NCBI GenBank assembly: GCA_964399345.1
Contig: CAYNQE010000001.1
Span: 36,079 to 100,078, forward strand
Length of the DNA: 64,000 nt
Direction of reading: 5' to 3'
DNA from: UBA2100 sp964399345
GTDB lineage: Bacteria; Patescibacteriota; Minisyncoccia; Phycocordibacterales; UBA2100
Below the pieces are notes generated by a model. That model saw nothing but the letters and a program-made list of their open reading frames with translations, searched no databases and had not been told where the DNA came from. The translations under genes were made by a program, and so were the position numbers. Each line of letters starts with the position of its first letter. Position 1 is the stretch's first letter. Positions 42,123-50,150 of this stretch are shown in pieces.

Positions 42123-42152
42123 ACAATACCACAGTAATGAGGTGTTTGTCAA
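42123..42152 (-). promoter_or_regulatory. Promoter of the surface-protein gene
   Basis: TTGACA and TATTGT, 18 bases apart on the minus strand, giving a leader of about 55 bases with AAAGGAG 24 bases before the ATG. Confidence 0.65.
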
Positions 42153-42192
42153 GAGTAAAAAGAATCGTCGATACCCACCACAGGTATCGACG

Positions 42193-42378
42193 TTATTCAG
42201 TATATCCCCTAAGATAGTCCCTTTTGGCTAAATAACCGAGTTCCTCGTAGCTCATTTCGAGCTCTTCCTCGATTTCATCCATCTTAAGACGCGCACTCTT
42301 GTCACCTTGGGCCAATTTAATCATCAGCCTTCTGTGTTCAAGTATCAATTCGCGCTTATTTTTAACGGGATTTCCCAT
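42193..42378 (-). CDS. Small helical protein of unknown function
   Basis: 61 aa, highly charged and probably all-helical (LILEHRRLMIKLAQGDKSAR, then MDEIEEELEMSYEEL). The ATG at 42378 is preceded by AAGGG at good spacing and begins one base after the stop of the upstream gene; an ATG five codons earlier overlaps it. No family recognised. Confidence 0.55.
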   Translation of the reverse strand: MGNPVKNKRELILEHRRLMIKLAQGDKSARLKMDEIEEELEMSYEELGYLAKRDYLRGYTE

Positions 42379-42379
42379 A

Positions 42380-42823
42380 CTATTTCCCTTCATGAGCAGA
42401 TTCTAACAACTCAAATAATACCACGAAAGCGTAGGCTCCGCAAGAGGTGCGTGCAAGCTTCCCGTCAGACCCCAGAAAATCTTTTACCCAAGAATTGTCG
42501 ATGTCTCTTTTACCCATATTTCTAGACAATATACCTATGCTGTCTATTAAGGCATTATGTAATTGTGTTCTAGCTAAATCTTCCTTATCCATCTCTTCCT
42601 TCCATACTTCTCTGCTAATCTCACCTGTCTTAAGCCTTGCGTTTAGAGCGTCCATTTCCCATACGTCTTGTACATATCTTTGGGAATATGAAAACACATC
42701 CTCTAAAAGAGATTCTAATACTTCGTCTCCTGAACACAGCTCTCTAAGATTCTCCGGGGAAATAAATTTTGATTTAATGCTGTCTGTTCTTTCTTGCTGT
42801 TTATGTAAAAACCCTTCATTCAT
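42380..42823 (-). CDS. Hypothetical helical cytoplasmic protein
   Basis: 147 aa, mostly charged helices without signal or membrane segments (for example SPENLRELCSGDEVLESLLE, and LHNALIDSIGILSRNMGKRD). No family recognised. It is paired with the 61-aa gene downstream and precedes tRNA-Ser on the same strand with that tRNA upstream, 24 bases away. Confidence 0.6.
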   Translation of the reverse strand: MNEGFLHKQQERTDSIKSKFISPENLRELCSGDEVLESLLEDVFSYSQRYVQDVWEMDALNARLKTGEISREVWKEEMDKEDLARTQLHNALIDSIGILSRNMGKRDIDNSWVKDFLGSDGKLARTSCGAYAFVVLFELLESAHEGK

Positions 42824-42846
42824 GTTTACTATTATAAACTATATTG

Positions 42847-42928
42847 CGGAGGAGAGAGGACTCGAACCTCCAAGCGCTTGCGCGCGACACTTTTCGAAAG
42901 TGCTCCGTTACCATTCTGGCACTCCTCC
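42847..42928 (-). tRNA. tRNA-Ser (CGA anticodon)
   Basis: Class II tRNA: acceptor GGAGGAG/CTCCTCC, anticodon stem GCACT/AGTGT around TTCGAAA, long variable arm GCGC...GCGC, T-arm GGAGG/CCTCT, discriminator G. CCA not encoded and no associated endonuclease gene. Confidence 0.94.
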
Positions 42929-42983
42929 TTAAATGAGAGGATAGCATGTTCGCGGAAAGTATTGTAATATAGCGCCACACAAC

Positions 42984-43055
42984 GGTCCCATCGTCTAACG
43001 GTTAGGACACCAGGTTTTCATCCTGGAAATCGGGGTTCGATTCCCCGTGGGATCA
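42984..43055 (+). tRNA. tRNA-Glu (TTC anticodon)
   Basis: Acceptor GGTCCCA/TGGGATC, anticodon stem CCAGG/CCTGG around TTTTCAT, T-arm CGGGG/CCCCG, discriminator A. CCA not encoded. A TAATAT box lies upstream. tsaD starts three bases after its 3' end, so tRNA and mRNA share a transcript. Confidence 0.94.
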
Positions 43056-43058
43056 CAA

Positions 43059-44207
43059 ATGAGAATATTAGCTATAGAAACATCTTTCGATGAGGCTGGT
43101 TTAGCCATTGTCGAATATTCGCAAGAAAGCGACTCAACAAATATTGAGGTTCTTTCTGATACCCTCTTCTCACAAGCAGAAGCACACGTTGAGTACGGTG
43201 GAGTGTATCCGTCTCTTGCAAAACAAGTCCACGCAAAGAATTTAACCTCTCTCTTCGCGCAAACCCTTAAAGACGCCGACCTACACAAGGAAGGTTCTTC
43301 TAACTTCCCTGAGGAAATTAAGGAAATCCTAAAAAGAGAACCTGAAATGTTTGAAGAGTTAAAAAAATTACTCTCAGAAATTCAGAAACCAGAAATTGAT
43401 AGAATTGCTATAACAAAAGGTCCTGGATTAGAGCCTGCTTTATGGGTGGGTATTTCTTTTGCAAAAGCGCTTTCTCTTGCGTGGGATATTCCTCTCTCAC
43501 CAGTCAATCATATGGAAGGACATGTTGCAGCGGCACTAGCTAAAAAAACAGAAGAAGGGTTTCTAGTCACACCTCCTAACTCTCCTTCTCTTGCTCTTCT
43601 AATTTCCGGTGCCCACACTGAACTAGTTTTGATGAAAGAGTATTTACAATATGAAAGGATAGGATCAACTCGTGATGATGCGGTTGGTGAATCTTTTGAC
43701 AAAACAGCTAGGCTCTTAGGACTTCCATATCCAGGAGGACCTAAAATTTCAAAACTTGCATCTTTAGCAAGAGAAGAAGGATTAGATAACCCGTATACCC
43801 TTCCAAGGCCAATGATTAATTCTGATGATTACGATTTTTCACTTTCCGGACTTAAAACCGCTGTTAGAAACCTGGTTGAAGAAATTGGAGAACCTACTGA
43901 GGAGCAAAAGAAACAAATTGCTCGTGAGTTTGAAGATTCAGTTACTGAAGTCTTAATCTCAAAAACTAAAAAGGCAATTGAAGAATACGGTATACGCTCT
44001 TTAATAGTTAGTGGCGGAGTGGCTGCTAATTCATATATTAAAGAGAAGTTAAACGCTCTTACCAAAGAATATGAAAATGTAGACTTCTACATTCCTACTC
44101 CTGATCTTTCAACAGACAACGGCCGAATGATTGCTTTTGCAAGTGCAATAAAAGACTCTCCCATCGAAGAAAATGTTGTGGCAGAGGGTAATTTAAAGTT
44201 ATACTAA
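43059..44207 (+). CDS. tsaD: tRNA N6-threonylcarbamoyladenosine synthase subunit TsaD
   Basis: Transfers threonylcarbamoyl to A37 of ANN-reading tRNAs together with TsaB/TsaE. The 382-aa protein starts MRILAIETSFDEAGLAIVEY and has the metal site NHMEGHVAAAL, LLISGAHTELVL, DDAVGESFDKTARLLGLPYP and GGVAANSYI. About 40 extra residues (Glu/Lys-rich, about 75-115) interrupt the region before AITKGPGLEPALWVG, which is unusual. The start is fixed by the preceding tRNA-Glu. Confidence 0.95.
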   Translation: MRILAIETSFDEAGLAIVEYSQESDSTNIEVLSDTLFSQAEAHVEYGGVYPSLAKQVHAKNLTSLFAQTLKDADLHKEGSSNFPEEIKEILKREPEMFEELKKLLSEIQKPEIDRIAITKGPGLEPALWVGISFAKALSLAWDIPLSPVNHMEGHVAAALAKKTEEGFLVTPPNSPSLALLISGAHTELVLMKEYLQYERIGSTRDDAVGESFDKTARLLGLPYPGGPKISKLASLAREEGLDNPYTLPRPMINSDDYDFSLSGLKTAVRNLVEEIGEPTEEQKKQIAREFEDSVTEVLISKTKKAIEEYGIRSLIVSGGVAANSYIKEKLNALTKEYENVDFYIPTPDLSTDNGRMIAFASAIKDSPIEENVVAEGNLKLY

Positions 44208-44212
44208 CTAAC

Positions 44213-46345
44213 ATGCAAGTGCCAGAGAAATTTTTACAACCCTACAACCCTCAAGAAAGTGAGGGTAAAATTTACAAAATGTGGGAGGAGTCCGGATACT
44301 TTAATCCTGACAATCTTCCGGGAGATAGGACAGAGCCATTTACAATAGTAATGCCACCGCCAAACGCTAACGGATCCCTACACGCCGGACACGGACTTGT
44401 TTTTGCAATTGAAGACACGATGATTCGATTTGAAAGAATGCGAGGAAAAAAGGCGTTGTGGTTGCCGGGAGCTGACCATGCTGGGTTTGAAACTCAAGTG
44501 GTGTATGAGAAGAAACTTCAAAAAGAAGGCCGTTCTCGTTTTCAAATGGAACAAAAAGAACTCTACGATGAAATTATGGAATTCACTCTGGGTAATAAGT
44601 CATTTATGGAGAATCAGATACGCGAACTTGGCGCATCATGTGATTGGTCTCGCTCTCTTTTTACTCTCGACGAGAGTGTTATAAAAACTGTCTACGATAC
44701 CTTTGGACAATTAGAAAAAGACGACCTTCTCTACCGCGGATCTCGTATTGCTAACTGGTGTCCTAAACATCAAACTTCTCTTTCAAATCTAGAAACAAAT
44801 CACGAAGAAAGAACTGGAAAGTTTTATTACTTCCAATATGGCCCTTTTGTTATTGGAACAGCACGTCCTGAAACAAAGTTTGGTGATAAGTATGTTGTTA
44901 TGCACCCAGATGATGAGCGCTACAAAGAATACGAACATGGCCAAAAGATTGAATTAGAATGGATTAATGGACCTATAACGGCAACTATTATAAAAGACGA
45001 AGCGGGAGATCCATCCATGGGTAGTGGAGTTATGACTATCACTCCTTGGCACTCTGGTATCGACTTTGAAATTGCAAAAAGACACGATCTAGATTATGAA
45101 CAGATAATAGACTGGCGAGGGAAATTGCTTCCAATTGCTCAAGAGTTTGAAGGTATGCCTATAACAGAGGCAAGGGAGAAGATAGTTCAAAAGCTAGACG
45201 AAAAGGGACTTCTTGTTAAGGTGGACGAAAAATACGAACACTCTGTTCCCTGCTGCTACAAGTGTAACCGCGAGATAGAGCCTCAAATACGAGAACAATG
45301 GTTTGTAAAAATGAAACCTCTTGCTGAAAAAGCACTAGAGGCTGTTGATAAAAAAGAAGTAGAATTTCTTAACGAGAGAGACGAAAGAGTTTTCCGAAAC
45401 TGGCTAGAAAACATCGAAGATTGGCCTATAGCTCGTCAAATCGTCTGGGGTATTCCAATTCCTGCTAAAATTTGTACAAAATGTAATCACGGAATGGTGG
45501 ACTTAAAAAATGCCATTTCCGAGTGTTCCAAATGTGGAGGAGAAGTTGAACAAGATCCTGACACTTTTGATACCTGGTTCTCTTCAGGACAATGGCCACT
45601 TGCTACAACTGGATTCCCTGATTCTGATGATTTTAAGAACTACTACCCTACTTCAATTATGGAAACCGGAAAGGACATCATTTTTTTCTGGGTTTCAAGA
45701 ATGATTATGTTGGGACTTTACCGAACAGGAGAAGTTCCCTTCAAAAAAGTATACCTACATGGAATGGTTAGAGACTCTAAGGGTCAAAAAATGAGTAAAT
45801 CCAAGGGTAATGTTACTAGCCCTCTTGAAGTATCTGAAAAGTACGGAACCGACGCCCTTCGCATGAGCCTTGTTGTTGGAAACACTCCAGGTACAGATCT
45901 TAACCTTGATCTACAGAAAGTAGGGGCATATAAGAAATTTGCTAACAAACTTTGGAATGTTACTCGGTTTGTTCTAACAGAAACTCTGTATGCTGATCTT
46001 TCAGAAAAACCTGAACTATCAGATTCTGACAAAGAAATACTCAATCGTTTAGCTGAAGTAGTGGATGATGTTACGGGGGATTTAGAAAATTATAGATATC
46101 ACCTTGCGAGTGAAAAAATGTATCACTATGTATGGCACGAGTTTGCAGATAAGATTCTTGAAGAGAGCAAGGAGGTTTTAGCCACAGATGGAAAGAAATC
46201 TCGCCAGTGGGTATTGTACGAACTCCTTACAACTTCTTTAAAGATGTTGCATCCATTTATGCCGTTTGTTACTGAAGAAATATGGCAATCACTACCGCAG
46301 AAGGAAGTAGAGATCTTAATGGTTGCGAAGTGGCCTGGTAAATAA
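44213..46345 (+). CDS. valS: Valyl-tRNA synthetase (compact)
   Basis: 710 aa, against 880-950 in most bacteria. HIGH appears as HAGHG (57-61), and KMSKSKGN (about 525-532) is intact. The editing CP1 domain is present (FYYFQYGPFVIGTARPETKF, then SGVMTITPWHSGIDFEIAKR), and a zinc site with CxxC pairs is visible (KICTKCNHG, SECSKCGGE). The C-terminal coiled-coil arm of standard ValRS is missing: the protein ends soon after the anticodon-binding helices (PFVTEEIWQSLP). Five bases separate it from tsaD. Confidence 0.95.
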   Translation: MQVPEKFLQPYNPQESEGKIYKMWEESGYFNPDNLPGDRTEPFTIVMPPPNANGSLHAGHGLVFAIEDTMIRFERMRGKKALWLPGADHAGFETQVVYEKKLQKEGRSRFQMEQKELYDEIMEFTLGNKSFMENQIRELGASCDWSRSLFTLDESVIKTVYDTFGQLEKDDLLYRGSRIANWCPKHQTSLSNLETNHEERTGKFYYFQYGPFVIGTARPETKFGDKYVVMHPDDERYKEYEHGQKIELEWINGPITATIIKDEAGDPSMGSGVMTITPWHSGIDFEIAKRHDLDYEQIIDWRGKLLPIAQEFEGMPITEAREKIVQKLDEKGLLVKVDEKYEHSVPCCYKCNREIEPQIREQWFVKMKPLAEKALEAVDKKEVEFLNERDERVFRNWLENIEDWPIARQIVWGIPIPAKICTKCNHGMVDLKNAISECSKCGGEVEQDPDTFDTWFSSGQWPLATTGFPDSDDFKNYYPTSIMETGKDIIFFWVSRMIMLGLYRTGEVPFKKVYLHGMVRDSKGQKMSKSKGNVTSPLEVSEKYGTDALRMSLVVGNTPGTDLNLDLQKVGAYKKFANKLWNVTRFVLTETLYADLSEKPELSDSDKEILNRLAEVVDDVTGDLENYRYHLASEKMYHYVWHEFADKILEESKEVLATDGKKSRQWVLYELLTTSLKMLHPFMPFVTEEIWQSLPQKEVEILMVAKWPGK

Positions 46346-46362
46346 GTGATACAATAAACGCA

Positions 46363-47043
46363 ATGGATCTTTCTGTTGTTACATACGCGGTCATTGGTGG
46401 AATCGTACCTGCTATGATTTGGGTTTGGTTTTGGAACAAGGAAGACGCAAAGCACCCAGAACCTACTCAACTTATCGTTGCGGCCTTTCTAGTAGGAATG
46501 GTTGCTGTTGCTGCTGTTATTCCACTGCAAAAGATGGCCATGATGGTGCTTGCAGGAACTCCTATGATAATCGCCTGGGCGGCCATCGAGGAGATAATGA
46601 AGTTTGCACTCGCCTACTTCACCGTTCTCGCCCACAAGGCCAATAATGAGCCAATAGACGCCCTTATATACCTAATAACTGTGTCCTTGGGGTTTGCAGC
46701 AGCGGAAAACGCATTATTTTTAATAGACCCAATAGCAAACAGTGGAATTGTTGAAAGTATCCTTACCGGAAACCTTAGGTTCTTAGGTGCAACACTATTA
46801 CACGTACTTTCTTCTTCCTTAATTGGACTAGCTCTAGGGCTGTCATTTTACAAGCGAAAAGCAGTTAAATTCTGGTATGCAAGCGTAGGTCTTGTCCTTG
46901 CTATTGTTTTGCATGGATCCTTTAATTTCTTTATACTTAGAAGTGACGGAAACGAATTGCTCCGAGTTTTTGCCTTTGTATGGCTAGGTTTAATTCTGTT
47001 ACTTATTTCCTTCGAGCAAGTTAAACGAATTAAAAACTATTAA
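46363..47043 (+). CDS. PrsW-family intramembrane metalloprotease
   Basis: 226 aa with about seven membrane helices. The catalytic signature EExxK appears as AAIEEIMKFALAYF (about 65-78), and conserved histidines are in LLHVLSSSLIG and VLHGSFNFF. PrsW cleaves an anti-sigma factor in Bacillus; here the substrate is unknown. A TACAAT box seven bases before the ATG marks a transcript independent of valS. Confidence 0.88.
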   Translation: MDLSVVTYAVIGGIVPAMIWVWFWNKEDAKHPEPTQLIVAAFLVGMVAVAAVIPLQKMAMMVLAGTPMIIAWAAIEEIMKFALAYFTVLAHKANNEPIDALIYLITVSLGFAAAENALFLIDPIANSGIVESILTGNLRFLGATLLHVLSSSLIGLALGLSFYKRKAVKFWYASVGLVLAIVLHGSFNFFILRSDGNELLRVFAFVWLGLILLLISFEQVKRIKNY

Positions 47044-47044
47044 C

Positions 47045-47542
47045 ATGAGAAAACCTTCTTTTTTTGAAAAACTAACTGGATCCATAGCGCCTTCAAGCTA
47101 TGACGATCTTTTTGAAAGCGAAACACCCTCAGCTATTGCTGAAGACGATGACTGTACTCAAGAAATTGAAATCGAACATGAATCTCACGAAGAACAAGAA
47201 GAAGAGGTTCAAGAAGGAGAACTTTCAGTTGATATATATCAAACTCAGGACGAAATCGTAGTTAAAGCATTAATTGCAGGAGTTACTCCTAACAGTGTCG
47301 ACATATCACTAACACGCGACATGATTACAATTCGTGGTAACCGAGAAGAACACAAAGAAGTTGAAGGAGAAAATTATTTCTATAAAGAACTCTACTGGGG
47401 ATCATTTGCACGAACTATACTACTTCCTGAGGAAGTTGATGTTGATAATGCAGACGCAAGTACTACTCACGGTATTTTAGTTATACGACTACCTAAGATT
47501 AATAAGGAGCGAAAAACGAAACTTAAAGTTAAGTCTCGTTAA
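47045..47542 (+). CDS. Small heat-shock protein (Hsp20/alpha-crystallin)
   Basis: 165 aa. An acidic N-terminal region of about 60 residues (many Glu/Asp) precedes the alpha-crystallin domain: SVDIYQTQDEIVVKALIAGV (about 61-80), ITIRGNREEHKEVEGENYFY, the GSFARTILLPEEVD strand and GILVIRLPKI (the conserved GVLxIxLPK). ATP-independent holdase. It follows prsW after one base. Confidence 0.9.
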   Translation: MRKPSFFEKLTGSIAPSSYDDLFESETPSAIAEDDDCTQEIEIEHESHEEQEEEVQEGELSVDIYQTQDEIVVKALIAGVTPNSVDISLTRDMITIRGNREEHKEVEGENYFYKELYWGSFARTILLPEEVDVDNADASTTHGILVIRLPKINKERKTKLKVKSR

Positions 47543-47823
47543 TCTTTTTCTAATTCCTCTTTTTCTTTTTGAATGGCATCATGCCATGCTTCCATATTTC
47601 CTGTAACTAGTGCTTCTTCCTTAATCTTGTAGTTAGCATAAAGTCTTTCAACCCATGATGGATCTTTTTCTAAAAGATTAAGTACTGGCCTTAGTGCACC
47701 CTCCTTTGTTTGAGCAAATAATTCTGTGAAATCCATCTTTTCCTCAAGAGATAGGTCTGATTCTTCAATAATTTCGTGAATTTTTTGGAACGTATTTCTG
47801 TCCATGTATGTAAAGCTTTTCAT
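47539..47823 (-). CDS. Hypothetical 94-aa helical protein
   Basis: Acidic, probably all-helical (IHEIIEESDLSLEEKMDFTE, then LRPVLNLLEKDPSWVERL). No signal or membrane segment and no family recognised. It overlaps the hsp20 stop by four bases on the opposite strand. Confidence 0.6.
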   Translation of the reverse strand: MKSFTYMDRNTFQKIHEIIEESDLSLEEKMDFTELFAQTKEGALRPVLNLLEKDPSWVERLYANYKIKEEALVTGNMEAWHDAIQKEKEELEKD

Positions 47824-47851
47824 AATAGGTGTGTATTTGCAAGGAAAAAAT

Positions 47852-47876
47852 GAAAAAAACGGCCTATAAAGCCGTT
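47852..47876 (-). terminator. Terminator downstream of tRNA-Phe unit
   Basis: Stem AACGGC/GCCGTT with a seven-base loop, followed on the minus strand by a run of Ts. Confidence 0.85.
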
Positions 47877-47896
47877 CTTCCCAGAAAATGTCTTCC

Positions 47897-48040
47897 CTAC
47901 TCCGTTACAAGAGATGTAATGGCCCGGAAAGCTTCAGCGACGTCGCCGGAATACTCACCCAAAAGTTCATTCTCCACTTCTCGTGCTTTGCTTCCATCTA
48001 GTGTCATACTGATTGTTGATATGATAAATAAAATTATCAC
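47897..48040 (-). CDS. 47-aa membrane-anchored small protein after tRNA-Phe
   Basis: From a GTG the frame reads IILFIISTISMTLDGSKARE and then GEYSGDVAEAFRAITSLVTE, that is one short hydrophobic segment and a polar helix. It ends just before a good terminator and lies directly downstream of tRNA-Phe on the same strand. Codon use is G+C-rich. No family recognised; start uncertain (an ATG twelve codons in is also possible). Confidence 0.35.
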   Translation of the reverse strand: MIILFIISTISMTLDGSKAREVENELLGEYSGDVAEAFRAITSLVTE

Positions 48041-48091
48041 CCCGACTATCAGTGTAGCATATTGCTAAGGTGGACTAATCCACAGGTTTTG

Positions 48092-48164
48092 TGCTTGGAC
48101 CCGGGCTCGAACCGGGGACCCTTCGCTCTTCAAGCGAATGCTCTACCAACTGAGCTATCCAAGC
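48092..48164 (-). tRNA. tRNA-Phe (GAA anticodon)
   Basis: Acceptor GCTTGGA/TCCAAGC, anticodon stem TTCGC/GCGAA around TTGAAGA, T-arm CCCGG-type, discriminator A. CCA not encoded. Twenty bases separate its 5' end from the stop of the WxEG gene on the same strand. Confidence 0.95.
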
Positions 48165-48184
48165 AGTTGAGGCATCGTATCATA

Positions 48185-48880
48185 TTATATACTCTCTTTC
48201 ATCCCCTTTATCCATCCTAGTATTTTATGGAACTTTTCTGTATTGTTAACTTGAATAGAAATTGTTCCGTTGGGAAGCCTATTATATGGAAGCACCCTCT
48301 TACTAGCACTACTTACTTGATATGAAGATTTCAAAAAATTACTTTCCTTTAAGGGCGTCTCTCCAATCCAAAATTCTCTTACTGTATTTTCATTCATGTG
48401 AGGGTATATCCTCAGTCTAGCGTGAATATCTTCCATCCCTACTTCCAAAACTCTAGTTAAGAACAGTATATATACTTTTATCATCTCGTGATCGGAATTT
48501 GAAAATGATACCGGATGAGATGTTAATTCCCTACCATCTCTAATTGCTAATCTTTTGTAGCCTTCACCCCAATAAAGTGCCGTGCCTACTAACAATAATT
48601 CTCTTTTTGTGAACTTCTTAATATCTTTAAAAGCGTCTGCCTGAACTTTTCTAGCCCTTTGTCTTGCTAAATGTGTTTGCATTTTATTTCTCTTAATAAG
48701 ATGCTTGGAGCCGGCTTTTATTCTTTTTGAAAGCCTTTCTTGTGCTTTTTTTGAAAGAATCGTGTCTTTAAACCATCCGGAAAGAGTAGACTTCGGTATA
48801 CCAAGTTCCAAATTTATTTCGTTATAGCTATGTCCCTTTAAACGTAGTTTCAGGGCTTCTTTTTTCGTACTACCATTCAT
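48185..48880 (-). CDS. HTH/WxEG protein upstream of tRNA-Phe (intact)
   Basis: 231 aa, the longest of the three relatives in the window. Residues 1-45 are a helix-turn-helix (LRLKGHSYNEINLELGIPKS), 45-95 a basic helical linker, and 100-231 the WxEG domain: ALYWGEGYKR, VSFSNSDHEMIKVYILFLTR, REFWIGE and a C-terminal SIQVNNTEKFHKIL. A perfect TATAAT ends six bases before the ATG, so the message is leaderless and would continue into tRNA-Phe. Function unknown; an endonuclease-like or regulator role is inferred. Confidence 0.75.
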   Translation of the reverse strand: MNGSTKKEALKLRLKGHSYNEINLELGIPKSTLSGWFKDTILSKKAQERLSKRIKAGSKHLIKRNKMQTHLARQRARKVQADAFKDIKKFTKRELLLVGTALYWGEGYKRLAIRDGRELTSHPVSFSNSDHEMIKVYILFLTRVLEVGMEDIHARLRIYPHMNENTVREFWIGETPLKESNFLKSSYQVSSASKRVLPYNRLPNGTISIQVNNTEKFHKILGWIKGMKESI

Positions 48881-48906
48881 GTGATAATTATATCACACTG
48901 CCAGTA

Positions 48907-49167
48907 CTAGTTACCGCCAGGAATTCCCTTAAGCAAGTCTTGCAGATTAGGGATGGAATTCGTAGTAGTTTGTATTTGTTCATACGTTCCTATTAAGTCT
49001 CCTAGAATAGGCTGGAACACTGTGAAGTATAAATACAAAGGAATACCAAGCATTGCGGCGTAAATTAGAAGTTTAAAAATCCTGCCCCAAAAAGCAGTAC
49101 GCTTTAAGGAGCGAAGCATTTTATTGTTACTCTTAACAAGTTTGTATATCTCTTCCTCTTTTTCCAT
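48907..49167 (-). CDS. Small membrane protein
   Basis: 86 aa: a charged N-terminal helix (KEEEIYKLVKSNNKMLRSLK), one membrane segment (about 28-55, IFKLLIYAAMLGIPLYLYF) and a tail with a predicted coil. No family recognised. It lies downstream of tRNA-Arg on the same strand. Confidence 0.6.
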   Translation of the reverse strand: MEKEEEIYKLVKSNNKMLRSLKRTAFWGRIFKLLIYAAMLGIPLYLYFTVFQPILGDLIGTYEQIQTTTNSIPNLQDLLKGIPGGN

Positions 49168-49190
49168 TTGAAAATTATATCAGTTTTTTG

Positions 49191-49262
49191 TGCCCTCGGC
49201 AGGAGTCGAACCTGCATTTTCGCGTTAGGAGTGCGGAGCTCTATCCATTGAGCTACGAGGGC
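49191..49262 (-). tRNA. tRNA-Arg (CCT anticodon)
   Basis: Acceptor GCCCTCG/CGAGGGC, D-stem GCTC/GAGC, T-arm GCAGG/CCTGC and discriminator A are good. The anticodon loop CTCCTAA gives CCT, but the stem CCGCA/CGCGA has mismatches at both ends (C-A outermost, A-C next to the loop). CCA not encoded. Confidence 0.85.
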
Positions 49263-49282
49263 AGCTGGGAATACTTTAACAC

Positions 49283-49309
49283 AAAAACCCGCCTTTTCGG
49301 CGGGTTTTT
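49283..49309 (-). terminator. Terminator of the glutaredoxin gene
   Basis: An 11-bp perfect stem AAAAACCCGCC/GGCGGGTTTTT with a five-base loop. Confidence 0.9.
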
Positions 49310-49313
49310 CGTT

Positions 49314-49553
49314 TTACAATCCTAAAAGCTCTCTGAGCTTACCCTCATCAAACCCTATTGCCATTTCGTCTCCTATAAATATAACAGGCACTCCCATTTG
49401 TCCGCTTTTTTCAATCATCTCTGCACGTTTCTCAGCGTCCTCTGCTACATTGTGCTCTGTGTATTCAACATTGTTTTCAGTGAAAAACTCTTTTGCTTGT
49501 TGGCAAAAATGACATGTTGGTGTGCTATAAATTACTACTTCTTTATTATCCAT
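49314..49553 (-). CDS. Glutaredoxin-like protein
   Basis: 79 aa, a single thioredoxin-fold domain with the active site CHFC (13-16) in STPTCHFCQQAKEFF, the cis-Pro in GVPVIFIGDEMAIGFDE and the C-terminal helix. It resembles glutaredoxin or NrdH, which reduce ribonucleotide reductase or peroxidases; the partner is unknown, though a class II reductase is encoded about 7 kb away. Confidence 0.88.
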   Translation of the reverse strand: MDNKEVVIYSTPTCHFCQQAKEFFTENNVEYTEHNVAEDAEKRAEMIEKSGQMGVPVIFIGDEMAIGFDEGKLRELLGL

Positions 49554-49593
49554 ATGTTTATATTTATTTTTAATGCTTGATTAGTATACCAAA

Positions 49594-49947
49594 TTATTTA
49601 AAACCCAACATACGTACAACCTTCTCCCATAGAGTATATTCTCTTGGTTCAATTAATTTTTTCTTCTCCGGAGCATCAACTAAAACTATCATTTTCTCCC
49701 CTTCTAGTCCGACATCAAATTTTTGTCTAACCTCTTCTTCCAGTCCTCTTTTCGTTTCAAGCCTTACTAATTCTTCTCGAAGGGCTATTTCGCGCACCTT
49801 TAGTTCTTCAAGTTCCTTTTGTGCTAATTCCCGGTTTTCACTAGCAAAAGAAGATTTTTGATAAACACTCCAGGTGCCATTTGCAAATACCACAAATACT
49901 ATTAGTAGCACGAGGATCCATATCTTTTTTCCTAGTTTAAACAACAT
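49594..49947 (-). CDS. FtsB/DivIC-like septum protein
   Basis: 117 aa: one N-terminal membrane helix (about 9-27) and a coiled coil (about 38-75, ENRELAQKELEELKVREIAL), followed by a short conserved EEEVRQKFDVGLEGEKMIVLV. This is the pattern of FtsB/DivIC, which link early and late division proteins. It diverges from the 38-aa membrane protein gene. Confidence 0.78.
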   Translation of the reverse strand: MLFKLGKKIWILVLLIVFVVFANGTWSVYQKSSFASENRELAQKELEELKVREIALREELVRLETKRGLEEEVRQKFDVGLEGEKMIVLVDAPEKKKLIEPREYTLWEKVVRMLGFK

Positions 49948-49966
49948 ATGTTATTATTGTAACACT

Positions 49967-50083
49967 ATGAGTTTTTTGTTTGATAAAAAAGCACAAAAGG
50001 CGATGAAATGGATATGGGGATCTTTTGCTCTTCTGATTATAATCAGTATGGTCGTGTTTTATACACTTCCCGGTCTCCTTTAG
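49967..50083 (+). CDS. 38-aa single-pass membrane protein
   Basis: Begins MSFLFDKKAQKAMKWIWGS and continues with one membrane helix (FALLIIISMVVFYTLPGLL). A TATTGT box ends six bases before the ATG, which fixes the start; an upstream start in the same frame would lie before the promoter. It diverges from the FtsB-like gene. Function unknown. Confidence 0.6.
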   Translation: MSFLFDKKAQKAMKWIWGSFALLIIISMVVFYTLPGLL

Positions 50084-50086
50084 GTG

Positions 50087-50115
50087 TTGACAAATCTTTC
50101 TTTCTGTTTTAGTGT
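50087..50115 (+). promoter_or_regulatory. Promoter of the 131-aa secreted protein
   Basis: Perfect TTGACA, 17 bases, then TAGTGT (weak -10). A leader of about 30 bases with AAAGGA follows. Confidence 0.6.
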
Positions 50116-50150
50116 CATAAGTAGGACATAATATTTGGAAAGGATGCCCT

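Noticed and set aside
47829..48068. Plus-strand 79-aa frame
   Set aside because: Crosses the terminator of the opposite strand; the minus-strand 47-aa frame fits the transcript layout better.
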